From assembly GCA_026692665.1 (NCBI GenBank), contig JAPLOF010000017.1, positions 1 through 64,000 of the forward strand: a DNA stretch of 64,000 nt. The letters run 5' to 3'. This DNA is from Planctomycetota bacterium. GTDB lineage: Bacteria; Planctomycetota; UBA1135; GCA-002686595. A model generated the notes under the pieces. The model was given only the letters and a program-made list of their open reading frames with translations, was not told where the DNA came from and did no database searches. Positions 29,400 through 37,059 of the stretch are shown here, piece by piece; position 1 is the stretch's first letter; each line of letters opens with the position of its first letter. The position numbers and the translations under genes were made by a program.

Positions 29400-30370
29400 G
29401 GAAGCGGCCCCCATGCGACCCACGCACCGGCGCCCATCACCAGGACCACGCCGGCGGGCACGAGCCACGTCCAGCAGATGCGCAGCAACTGGTCCGAGCG
29501 GAAGCGCAGGAGCGTCCAGCGCACCCAGTAGACCGAGCCGAAGAGCACGAAGGTCTTCAGGAGCAGCCAGTGGAGCCCCGGGCCGAACGGACCGTCCCAT
29601 CCGCCCAGGAAGAGCGCCGCGCCCAGCGCGGACGCGATCAGCGTGTGGGCGTACTCGGCCAGGTAGAAGAGCGCGAACTTCATCCCCGTGTATTCGGTGG
29701 TGACGCCGGCGACGAGCTCGCTCTCGGCCTCGGGGATGTCGAAGGGGATGCGGTTCGACTCGGCCAGCATGGCGAGGAGGAAGATCGCGAACGCCGGGAT
29801 CCCGAGGAAGAACGGCCAGACCGCGATCCAGTGACCCTCCGCCTGCTGGCGCACGATCTCGGAGAGGTTCATCGAGCCCGAGAGGATGATCGGCACGAGC
29901 GCCGCGAGCAGGAGCGGCACCTCGTACGAGATCGACTGCGCGATGGCGCGCATGCCGCCCAGCAACGCGAACTTGTTGTTGCTGGACCACCCGGCGATGA
30001 ACACCGGCAGCACCGTGACGGCGCCGATCGCCAGCACGAAGAGGACGCCCAGGTCGACGTCCGCGGCGGCGAGGCCCGGTGCGAGCGGCACGACGGCTGC
30101 GGCGCCCAGCGCGCACACGGCGGCGAGGAGCGGCGCCAGGTTGAAGAGCGCCCAGTCGGCGTTCGCAGGCCGGATGCTCTCCTTCTGCATCAGCTTGAAC
30201 GCGTCCGCGACCGGCTGGAGCAGGCCGACCGGTCCGACGCGGGTCGGGCCCAGGCGCGACTGCATCCGGCCGGCGAACTTGCGCTCGAACCAGATCGCGA
30301 ACGTGGTCAGGGCGAGCACGGTGCTCACGACGACCACGGCGAGCACGAGGGAGCGGACGTGGACGTTCAC
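29396..30370 (-). CDS. nuoH: NADH-quinone oxidoreductase-type subunit H
   Basis: This 324-residue membrane protein contains the quinone-site signatures of NuoH: F-E-R-K-F-A-G-R-M-Q-S-R-L-G-P and A-E-S-N-R-I-P-F-D-I-P-E-A-E-S-E. It also has the first-loop K-E-S-I-R-P. The GTG at 30370 forms a GTGA overlap with the nuoD stop. Confidence 0.95.
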   Translation of the reverse strand: MNVHVRSLVLAVVVVSTVLALTTFAIWFERKFAGRMQSRLGPTRVGPVGLLQPVADAFKLMQKESIRPANADWALFNLAPLLAAVCALGAAAVVPLAPGLAAADVDLGVLFVLAIGAVTVLPVFIAGWSSNNKFALLGGMRAIAQSISYEVPLLLAALVPIILSGSMNLSEIVRQQAEGHWIAVWPFFLGIPAFAIFLLAMLAESNRIPFDIPEAESELVAGVTTEYTGMKFALFYLAEYAHTLIASALGAALFLGGWDGPFGPGLHWLLLKTFVLFGSVYWVRWTLLRFRSDQLLRICWTWLVPAGVVLVMGAGAWVAWGPLP

Positions 30371-31548
30371 CGGTCCGCTTCTCCCATGATCGGATCGAGC
30401 GAGCCCAGGATGACGACGGCGTCGCTGACCGTCGCTCCCGGGAGGATGTGGGGCAGCGCGGACAGAGCGTGCAGGCTCGGCGGCCGGATCTTCAGCCGGT
30501 GCGCGTTGGCGGTCCCGTCGGCGATCACGTACGTGCCCAGCTCGCCGCGCGGCGTCTCGATCCCGACGTAGACCTGACCAGCGGGGATCTTGAACTGCGC
30601 CGGCTGCTTGATCGGGCGCCCAGCGTTGATGATGCCTTCCGGGATCCCGTCGATCATGGCGCGCACGAGGCGGATGCTCTCCTCGATTTCGCCCAGGCGG
30701 ACCTGGGCGCGTGCCAGGCAGTCGCCTGCCGATCGCGTCACGACGTTCACCTTCACCTCGTCGTAGGCATGGAACGGCGCGTCGCGACGCAGGTCGTGGT
30801 CGACGCCGCTCGCGCGCAGGATCGGTCCGGTCACGCCCAATTCGAGCGCGAGTTCGCCGTCCAGGATGCCGACGCCGCGCGTGCGCTCGATGAAGATGCG
30901 GTTCTCGAGCGTCATCGACGCGTACTCGGGCAGGCGCGACGCGATGACGTCGAGCGCGGCCTTGACCTTCGCGCTCCACCCCGCGGGGATGTCGTGGCGG
31001 TTCCCGCCGACCGTGTGCGTGTTGTAGTGGAATCGCGCGCCGGTGACGTCCTCGAACAGGTCGAGGATCAGCTCGCGCTCGCGGAAACAGTGCAGGAACA
31101 CGGTGGATCCGCCGCCCAGGGCGCCGCCCATGTCCAGCGCGAACGTCCCGAGCCACAGGAGGTGCGATGCGATGCGCTGCATCTCCGCGAAGATCGTGCG
31201 GATCCAGCGTGCGCGGCGCGGGACCTCGATCCCGAGCAACGCCTCGAAGGCCATGTTGATGGCCTGCTCGTTCGTCATCGGCGCGACGTAGTCGTTCTTG
31301 TCGACGACGGGCGTGATCTGCGCGTAGGTGAGCTTCTCGCACAGCTTCTCGACCGCGCGGTGCAAGTAGCCGACGTACGGCACGACCTTCACGACGATCT
31401 CGCCGTCGAGATACAGGTCCATGCGGAACACGCCGTGCGTCGACGGGTGCTGCGGACCGAAGTGCAGGAGCAGGAGCTCCGCCTCGGGGTCGTACAGGTC
31501 GATCGCCAGGTGCGGATCGACGCGGCGCGTGATGGTCTGGACCTGCAT
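30367..31548 (-). CDS. nuoD: NADH-quinone oxidoreductase-type subunit D
   Basis: The product has 393 residues, with H-F-G-P-Q-H-P-S-T-H-G near the N-terminus and the NuoD core R-I-A-S-H-L-L-W-L-G. With NuoB and NuoH it forms the quinone pocket. The ATG at 31548 is 6 bases past the nuoBC stop. Unlike E. coli, where nuoC is fused to nuoD, nuoD here is separate and nuoC is fused to nuoB. Confidence 0.95.
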   Translation of the reverse strand: MQVQTITRRVDPHLAIDLYDPEAELLLLHFGPQHPSTHGVFRMDLYLDGEIVVKVVPYVGYLHRAVEKLCEKLTYAQITPVVDKNDYVAPMTNEQAINMAFEALLGIEVPRRARWIRTIFAEMQRIASHLLWLGTFALDMGGALGGGSTVFLHCFRERELILDLFEDVTGARFHYNTHTVGGNRHDIPAGWSAKVKAALDVIASRLPEYASMTLENRIFIERTRGVGILDGELALELGVTGPILRASGVDHDLRRDAPFHAYDEVKVNVVTRSAGDCLARAQVRLGEIEESIRLVRAMIDGIPEGIINAGRPIKQPAQFKIPAGQVYVGIETPRGELGTYVIADGTANAHRLKIRPPSLHALSALPHILPGATVSDAVVILGSLDPIMGEADR

Positions 31549-31553
31549 CACGT

Positions 31554-32732
31554 CTATCTCCAGGGCGCCGCCGCGGTATCCGCGGCGAAGTCGCGGCGCA
31601 GGGGATGGCCGGAGTAGTTCTCGGCCATCATCAAGCGCCGCAGGTCCGGGTGGTCCGCGAACGGCACGCCGACGAGGTCGTACTGCTCGCGCTCCTGCCA
31701 GTCGGCGCCGGCATAGACCGGCACGAGCGACGCGATCGACTCTCCCGGCGCGAGCCGCACGGCCCAAGTGGCGACGCGCGTTCCGGATCCGACGCTGCGG
31801 ACCAGGTACGCGACCTCGAAGTGCTCGGGCTCCTCCGCATCCGCGCCCTTGCGGCCCCGACCGGCGGGCCAGTGGCTGGCGACGATCGAGACCAGTTGGC
31901 GGAAGCCCTGCGCCTTCAGCTTGCGCGCGAGCGCCAGGTGCTGAGCCGCCGGAACGAGCGCCGGGCCCTCGCGCGGGAAGTCCTTCACGCCGTTCTCGGC
32001 GAAGAGGCGCTGCAGGTCGGGGTCGACCGCCTGCGCGGCGGGCGTGTCGAAGTGGAGCGGTGCGCGCGGCTCGGACGCCGTGCTGGTCGCGGCCGATTCC
32101 TCCTGCGCCGCGTCCATCTCCGCCGTGCGATCGGCGTCACAGAGCCGCGGCACGGAGGGTTTCGTGATCGCGAGCAGAGCCGGGTTCGGGTCGCGCACGA
32201 CCTTCTGTCCCTGGCGCTGGAGCTGCACCTTCTCCTGCAGCCGCAGGAGCCCGTGCATGAGAGCCTCGGGGTTCGGCGGGCAGCCGGGCACGTACACGTC
32301 GACCGGCAGGAACGTGTCGACGCCCGGCACCACCGAGTACAGCTCGCGGTAGAAATCGCCCGAGATCGCGCACGATCCCATGGCGATGCACCACTTGGGC
32401 TCGGGCATCTGGTCCCAGAGCAGCTTCACGCGCGGCGCCATCTTCACGGTGATCGTGCCGGCCACGACCATGACGTCGGCCTGGCGCGGCGTTCCGCGGA
32501 CGATCGTGCCCATGCGGTCGAGGTCGACGCGACCCGCGGCGGCGGCCATGAGCTCGATCCCGCAGCAGCTCGTCGCCATGGGGAACACCCACAGCGAGTT
32601 CGTCAGGCCCCACGTGAGCAGGTCGTCCAACGGAGCGACGCTGACCGAGAGCCCGGGCGTGTTGAGCAGCGTCTTGTAGAGCGGGTGCTCGAAGGCGCTG
32701 CCGTCGTCCACGGTGCGGCGCGTCACTGCCAT
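31554..32732 (-). CDS. fused NuoB-NuoC subunit of complex I
   Basis: One 392-residue frame encodes both subunits. Residues 1-185 are NuoB with the N2 cluster ligands C56, C57, C121 and C151 (motifs S-C-C-G-I-E, G-S-C-A-I-S, P-G-C-P-P-N-P-E). Residues about 195-230 are a linker rich in Ala, Ser and Glu. Residues 235-392 are NuoC, ending with the 30-kDa-subunit signature E-R-E-Q-Y-D-L-V-G-V-P-F and H-P-L-R-R-D-F. There is no stop codon or internal start signal at the join. The ATG at 32732 overlaps nuoA by 10 bases. Confidence 0.93.
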   Translation of the reverse strand: MAVTRRTVDDGSAFEHPLYKTLLNTPGLSVSVAPLDDLLTWGLTNSLWVFPMATSCCGIELMAAAAGRVDLDRMGTIVRGTPRQADVMVVAGTITVKMAPRVKLLWDQMPEPKWCIAMGSCAISGDFYRELYSVVPGVDTFLPVDVYVPGCPPNPEALMHGLLRLQEKVQLQRQGQKVVRDPNPALLAITKPSVPRLCDADRTAEMDAAQEESAATSTASEPRAPLHFDTPAAQAVDPDLQRLFAENGVKDFPREGPALVPAAQHLALARKLKAQGFRQLVSIVASHWPAGRGRKGADAEEPEHFEVAYLVRSVGSGTRVATWAVRLAPGESIASLVPVYAGADWQEREQYDLVGVPFADHPDLRRLMMAENYSGHPLRRDFAADTAAAPWR

Positions 32733-33088
32733 CGGAGCGCACCCTTCCGGAGGGCCCACAGCCAGCCCACCATCAGCACGCCGACGAAGCCCGTGATCGC
32801 GAAGAACCCGGCCGGTCCCGCGTCGCGCGCTCCCAGTGCCCAGGGCAAGAGGAACACGGCCTCGACGTCGAACAGCACGAAGAAGAGGGCGACGACGTAG
32901 TAGCGGGCGTGGAACCGGACCCACGTGACGCCGGTGGCCGTCTCGCCGCACTCGTAGGTCGTGTCCTTGAGCCGATGCTCCTTGCGGGCGCGCACTCCGA
33001 GGAGCCGGGCGGCGACGAGCATCCCCGCGGCGGTCACGACGGTGACGGCTAGGAAGATCGCCAGGGAGACGGCTTGGTCCGAGGGCAT
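32723..33088 (-). CDS. nuoA: NADH-quinone oxidoreductase-type subunit A
   Basis: This 121-residue protein has three membrane helices, with the NuoA signatures Y-E-C-G-E in the first loop and F-V-L-F-D-V-E-A-V-F-L in helix two. It is the first nuo gene, 18 bases after the ferredoxin gene, so the nuo genes probably share the upstream transcript from korA. Confidence 0.95.
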   Translation of the reverse strand: MPSDQAVSLAIFLAVTVVTAAGMLVAARLLGVRARKEHRLKDTTYECGETATGVTWVRFHARYYVVALFFVLFDVEAVFLLPWALGARDAGPAGFFAITGFVGVLMVGWLWALRKGALRWQ

Positions 33089-33106
33089 CGAGCGGGGTCG
33101 GGTCGG

Positions 33107-33415
33107 CTACTTGGCGCGGAAGCGGGAGGGGAAGGACTTCGACCCGATCCGCGCTCGCAGCGCTGCGTCCCCCGGGTGCAGGGCGATCGCGCGCGCGGCC
33201 AGGACGTCCTCGGTCTCCGGGCGGCCCGGGTCGGGCACGCAGCATTCGACCGGGCAGACCGCTTGGCAAGCCTCCTTCTCGTGGAAGCCGACGCACTCGG
33301 TACAGCGGGCCGGATCGATCTCGTAGAGCTCGGATCCCTGGGAGATCGCCTCGTTCGGGCACTCGGGCAGGCACGCCCCGCACTGGATGCACTCGGCCGT
33401 GATCATGGTTGCCAT
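33107..33415 (-). CDS. 2[4Fe-4S] ferredoxin (Allochromatium/YfhL type)
   Basis: This 102-residue protein has one standard motif C-I-Q-C-G-A-C-L-P-E-C-P and a second with the long insertion C-T-E-C-V-G-F-H-E-K-E-A-C-Q-A-V-C-P, followed by the extra C-C. That is the low-potential Allochromatium-type ferredoxin layout. A helical C-terminal extension follows. Its place between korAB and nuoA makes it the obvious electron carrier from 2-oxoacid oxidation to complex I (inference). An internal ATG at 33406 is an alternative start. Confidence 0.92.
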   Translation of the reverse strand: MATMITAECIQCGACLPECPNEAISQGSELYEIDPARCTECVGFHEKEACQAVCPVECCVPDPGRPETEDVLAARAIALHPGDAALRARIGSKSFPSRFRAK

Positions 33416-33465
33416 GGGGTCCTCGGGGATTCGGATTGGGGCGACCCCCTGGGTCGCCGAGCCCG

Positions 33466-34014
33466 TCACTGCTGGACGGGCGGGTCGCTGTAGTCCTCTT
33501 GGTTCCCGGGGGAGTCGGGGGGGAGCTCGGCGATCTCCTCGCGGACGAGCCGCTGGTGGAGGATCTCCTCGATCTCGAGCTCCGCGAAGAGGGCCCGGGT
33601 CTCGGGGTCGCGCACCGCGTCCTTGGCGGCGGCGAAGAACGCCTGGGCGCTCTGCTCGCTGCGCAGGGCCACGTCGAGGGCCTCGCGCTCGGTCATGAAG
33701 ACGCGTGCCTCGCCGTGCTCGGGCGCCTCGATGTCGAAGATCATCCCCAGGTTCACGCGCGAGGGCTGGGTCCCGAACTTCGCCTGCCGGCGCTCGGCCA
33801 GCTCCTTCCGGTGCTTCTCCTCGATCTCCGACATCCAGCGGAAGAATCCGGCCGCCTCCGGCGTGTGGTGCAGCGTGAGCTGGTCCGCGAAGTCCGCGTA
33901 CCGGTCGCGCGCCTCCTCCTCGACGAGGACGGCCAGGTCGATCGCGTCGCACAGGCTGAGCTGCGCCAGGTCGAGGTTGCGGCTCTTGAGGTTGAGGGGC
34001 ACTTCGAGGCTCAT
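33466..34014 (-). CDS. ferritin-like/rubrerythrin-type diiron protein
   Basis: This 182-residue protein is a four-helix bundle with paired carboxylate/His motifs: V-E-E-E-A-R-D-R-Y, E-I-E-E-K-H-R-K-E-L, R-S-E-Q-S-A-Q-A-F-F and E-I-E-E-I-L-H-Q-R-L. These fit the diiron site of the rubrerythrin/ferritin superfamily. There is no rubredoxin domain. The ATG overlaps the korB stop, tying it to the ferredoxin oxidoreductase. A peroxide- or oxygen-scavenging guard for these oxygen-sensitive enzymes is the likely job. Confidence 0.8.
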   Translation of the reverse strand: MSLEVPLNLKSRNLDLAQLSLCDAIDLAVLVEEEARDRYADFADQLTLHHTPEAAGFFRWMSEIEEKHRKELAERRQAKFGTQPSRVNLGMIFDIEAPEHGEARVFMTEREALDVALRSEQSAQAFFAAAKDAVRDPETRALFAELEIEEILHQRLVREEIAELPPDSPGNQEDYSDPPVQQ

Positions 34015-34910
34015 TTCTGCAGGTAGGCGTCCAGGATCTGGGCGCGGGGACGGGCCTGTTTGGCCATCTCGTCCTGCCGCAGGCGGATCAGGCGGTCGTA
34101 GGAGAGCGGCGGTTCCGGGTTCCGGTAGAAGACGCCGGTGTACAGCTCGGTCCCGTAGTGGCCGGCCAGCTCGAGCGCCTTCTGGAGGTCCGACGGGTCG
34201 TGCCCCAGGCTCGCCAGCGGCTTCATGTGCGTCTTCTGCGCGCGGACCTGCTGCTCCTCCTGGCCGAAGGTCACGCACGGCGACTGGATGTTCACGAAGG
34301 CGAACCCGGGGTAGCGGATGGCCTCCTCGAGGATGGACGTCATGCCGGGCATGTCCGCCGGCGTCGACTGCGCGACGAAGCCGGCGCCGTAGGCCAGGAC
34401 GTAGAGCAGCGGGTTGATCGGGTCCTCGAGGCTCCCGAAGGGCGACGTGATCGTCTTGAGGCCCTTGGGCGCCGTCGGCGAGAGCTGGCCCTTGGTCAGG
34501 CCGTACACCTGGTTGTCCATCACGATGTACGTGAGGTCAGTGTTGCGCCGCACGGCGTGCGCGACGTGGCCGCCGCCGATCGAGAAACCGTCGCCGTCGC
34601 CGCCGGCGACGATCACGAGCAGGTCGGGGTTCGAGAGCTTGACGCCCTGCGCGATGGGCAGCGCGCGGCCGTGCACGCTGTTGAAGCCGTAGGCGGTCGT
34701 GTAGCCCGGGATCCGGCTCGAGCAGCCGATGCCGGAGATGAATGCAATTTCGTGTGGAGGCCTGCCAATGGTGGACAATGCCCGATACAAGCCGCTCAGG
34801 ACGCCGAAGTCGCCGCACCCCGGACACCAGATCGGCTTGAGGCCGCTGTTGAAGTCCTTGGGGCTCAGGGCGGGCGCCTCGCCCAAGCCGGTGGTCGTCG
34901 TCGTGGTCAT
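34011..34910 (-). CDS. korB: 2-oxoglutarate:ferredoxin oxidoreductase subunit beta
   Basis: The product has 299 residues. It has W-C-P-G-C-G-D-F-G near the N-terminus (cluster ligands), I-S-G-I-G-C-S-S, and the thiamine diphosphate motif G-D-G-D-G-F-S-I-G-G-G-H ending D-N-Q-V-Y-G-L-T-K-G-Q. This is the TPP and [4Fe-4S] subunit of the KorAB family. The ATG at 34910 overlaps the korA stop (ATGA). Substrate could be 2-oxoglutarate or another 2-oxoacid. Confidence 0.93.
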   Translation of the reverse strand: MTTTTTTGLGEAPALSPKDFNSGLKPIWCPGCGDFGVLSGLYRALSTIGRPPHEIAFISGIGCSSRIPGYTTAYGFNSVHGRALPIAQGVKLSNPDLLVIVAGGDGDGFSIGGGHVAHAVRRNTDLTYIVMDNQVYGLTKGQLSPTAPKGLKTITSPFGSLEDPINPLLYVLAYGAGFVAQSTPADMPGMTSILEEAIRYPGFAFVNIQSPCVTFGQEEQQVRAQKTHMKPLASLGHDPSDLQKALELAGHYGTELYTGVFYRNPEPPLSYDRLIRLRQDEMAKQARPRAQILDAYLQK

Positions 34911-36679
34911 CGGATCCCCGCTCCCTTCGCGGCTTCGAGCAGCTTCTCCAGCACTTCCGCGGGCCGGAACGGGTTCGCGCCGCTCTGCGCCAGCGAGCGC
35001 ACGCCCTTCGGCACGTCCACGTACATCCGCAGGATCCGGTAGAGCTGGCCCTGGTGCGAGAGCTCGAGGACGAGCCCCGCGCGCACCGAGGCGAAGAAGT
35101 CCGCGTAGACCTCCTCGGCGACCGGATAGACGAGGTAGGGGACGATCAGCTTGGCCTTCACGCCGCGGCTCCGTGCCAGGGCGAGCACCTCGCGCGCGAC
35201 GCCGGCGCTGCTGCCCCAGCTGACGAGCGCGAGCGGCGCGTCGAGGTCGCCCGTGATCTCGAACAGGTCCTTCCGCTTGGACAGCGGCGCCAGCTTGTCG
35301 AAGCGCTTCGCGTTCATCTGGGCGTGCATGACACCGCTCGAGGAGGGCTCGCCCTTCTCGTTGTGCTCGATGCCGGCGCCCTGGTACGCGCCGCCGGCCA
35401 TCCCCGGCTGGCTGAGCGGGCTGATGCCCGATTCCGTCTTGCGGAACCTCAGGTAGGGCTCGAGCTCCGCGCCCTGCGGTCGCAGGCGCTCCTCGACGAC
35501 CAGCTTCGACGTGTCGATCCGGTCGACGGTCTCCTTGCGCTGCGCGATCTCCTGGTCGGAGAGCAGGATCACGGGCGTCTGGTAGTGCTCGGCCACGTTG
35601 AAGGCCTCGACCGTGATCGCGAACGTGTCCGCGACGCAGGTGGGCGCCAGGATCGGCCGCAGCACGTCGCCGTGCGCCGAGAACGCGGCCTGGTACAGGT
35701 CGGCCTGCTCGGGCTTGGTCGGGATGCCGGTCGACGGGCCGCCGCGCTGGACGTTGACGATGACGAGCGGCAGCTCGGCGATCGAGGCCAGGCCCAGGAT
35801 CTCGGTTTTCAGCGCCATTCCCGGCCCGGAGGTCGCGGTCATGGCCTTGCGCCCGGCGAACGACGCGCCCAGGGCCGCGCCGATGCCCGCGATCTCGTCC
35901 TCGGCCTGCAGGACGACGCCGCCGTACTTCCAGATCTCCTTGGACAGGGTCTGCATGATCTCGGTCGAGGGCGTGATCGGGTACCCGCCGAAGAACTGGA
36001 CGCCGCTGAAGAGGGCGCCCGCCGCGCACATGTCGTTGCCGTCGCACAGCATCTTCGAGCCCGGCGGCGCGGTCGTCTTCTCGAGCGTGCGCGGCTTCAG
36101 GAGCGGGTGGGCCTCGGCATAGGCGATCCCCGCCGCCAGCGCGCGGTCGTTCGCCGCCAGGACGTCCTCGCCCTTGGAGAGGAATTTCTTCCGGAGGCCC
36201 CGCTTCAACGACTCGGCCGGGATGCCGAACCAACCGGAGATCAGGCCCAGGACGACGCTGGTCTTGGCCTTGTCGGTGCCGGCGGACTGCTTCGTGATCT
36301 CGGTGACCGGGACGGACAGGATCTGGGTCGGGACGATGCCGCGAGCGCCCAGCGTTTCCGGCGGCGGACCGGCCTTTTCCTCGTGGATGAGCACCGTGTC
36401 GGCGGACAGCGTCAGCTCGGCGCCGAAGCGGAAGAAGTCCTCCCAGTTCAGCGCGAAGGCCACGTCGAGCGCGCCGCCCGGGTTCAGGACGCGGCGCGTG
36501 CTGACGCGCACGCGACAAGACGATTCGCCGCCGCGGATCTGCGGCCCGAAGCTCTTCGTCATCATCGCGTGGTAGCCCTCGGCGGAGAGCGCCCCGAGGA
36601 GCGACTCGCCGGCGCTGACGACGCCGTCTCCACCCGATCCGGCCATTCCGAGGACCAGGTCGTCGACCGTCGTGTTCAT
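34907..36679 (-). CDS. korA: 2-oxoglutarate:ferredoxin oxidoreductase subunit alpha (gamma-alpha fusion)
   Basis: This 590-residue protein starts with the gamma domain (G-M-A-G-S-G-G-D-G-V-V-S-A-G and Q-I-R-G-G-E-S), followed by the alpha domain with G-G-Y-P-I-T-P-S-T-E-I and T-S-G-P-G-M. The ATG at 36679 has GAGGAG about 11 bases upstream and gives the family N-terminus; the frame extends to 37012 without support. It heads the minus-strand operon korA-korB-ferritin-ferredoxin-nuo. Together with KorB it would oxidise a 2-oxoacid plus CoA and reduce ferredoxin. Confidence 0.93.
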   Translation of the reverse strand: MNTTVDDLVLGMAGSGGDGVVSAGESLLGALSAEGYHAMMTKSFGPQIRGGESSCRVRVSTRRVLNPGGALDVAFALNWEDFFRFGAELTLSADTVLIHEEKAGPPPETLGARGIVPTQILSVPVTEITKQSAGTDKAKTSVVLGLISGWFGIPAESLKRGLRKKFLSKGEDVLAANDRALAAGIAYAEAHPLLKPRTLEKTTAPPGSKMLCDGNDMCAAGALFSGVQFFGGYPITPSTEIMQTLSKEIWKYGGVVLQAEDEIAGIGAALGASFAGRKAMTATSGPGMALKTEILGLASIAELPLVIVNVQRGGPSTGIPTKPEQADLYQAAFSAHGDVLRPILAPTCVADTFAITVEAFNVAEHYQTPVILLSDQEIAQRKETVDRIDTSKLVVEERLRPQGAELEPYLRFRKTESGISPLSQPGMAGGAYQGAGIEHNEKGEPSSSGVMHAQMNAKRFDKLAPLSKRKDLFEITGDLDAPLALVSWGSSAGVAREVLALARSRGVKAKLIVPYLVYPVAEEVYADFFASVRAGLVLELSHQGQLYRILRMYVDVPKGVRSLAQSGANPFRPAEVLEKLLEAAKGAGIR

Positions 36680-37059
36680 GCGGAAGCTGCTCCTCGCGCG
36701 CGGCGGCCCAGGGTCGGGCGCGCCCAGTCCCTCGTCCAGGGTGGCTCGGGCCGGGTCGGGATGGACGGTGCCGGTCGGCATCCGTCCGCTGACGACCTGG
36801 TCGAGCGGATCATGCCCCCCAGGATCCGGTCCGGGGGGCGCGGGCGTAGTGTGCTGAGTGCGCACGGTGGGGTGGCCGAAGTTCGTAGAGGTCGCTCGCG
36901 CGGGTGCCTCCGGGGGTGGCCACCGCGAATGTCGTAGGCGCGCGCGAACTAGTACGCAGGAGGCTCGCTCCACGCACTTTCCGGCGGCTTGCGCCGCTCG
37001 TGCGCCGGACAATCGCGCTCGCGCGCGACGAGCGCCCCGTCTGGGCCCGCGCCGTCCTC
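36680..37059. other. divergent promoter region between korA and nifJ
   Basis: This 380-base gap separates two divergent ferredoxin-oxidoreductase operons and must contain both promoters. A GC hairpin, GCCCCCC (36814-36820) with GGGGGGC (36833-36839), brackets a GGATCC palindrome near the middle and is a candidate shared operator. I see no supported gene; the open frames here are upstream extensions of nifJ and of shadow frames. No clear -35/-10 pair was found. Confidence 0.45.
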
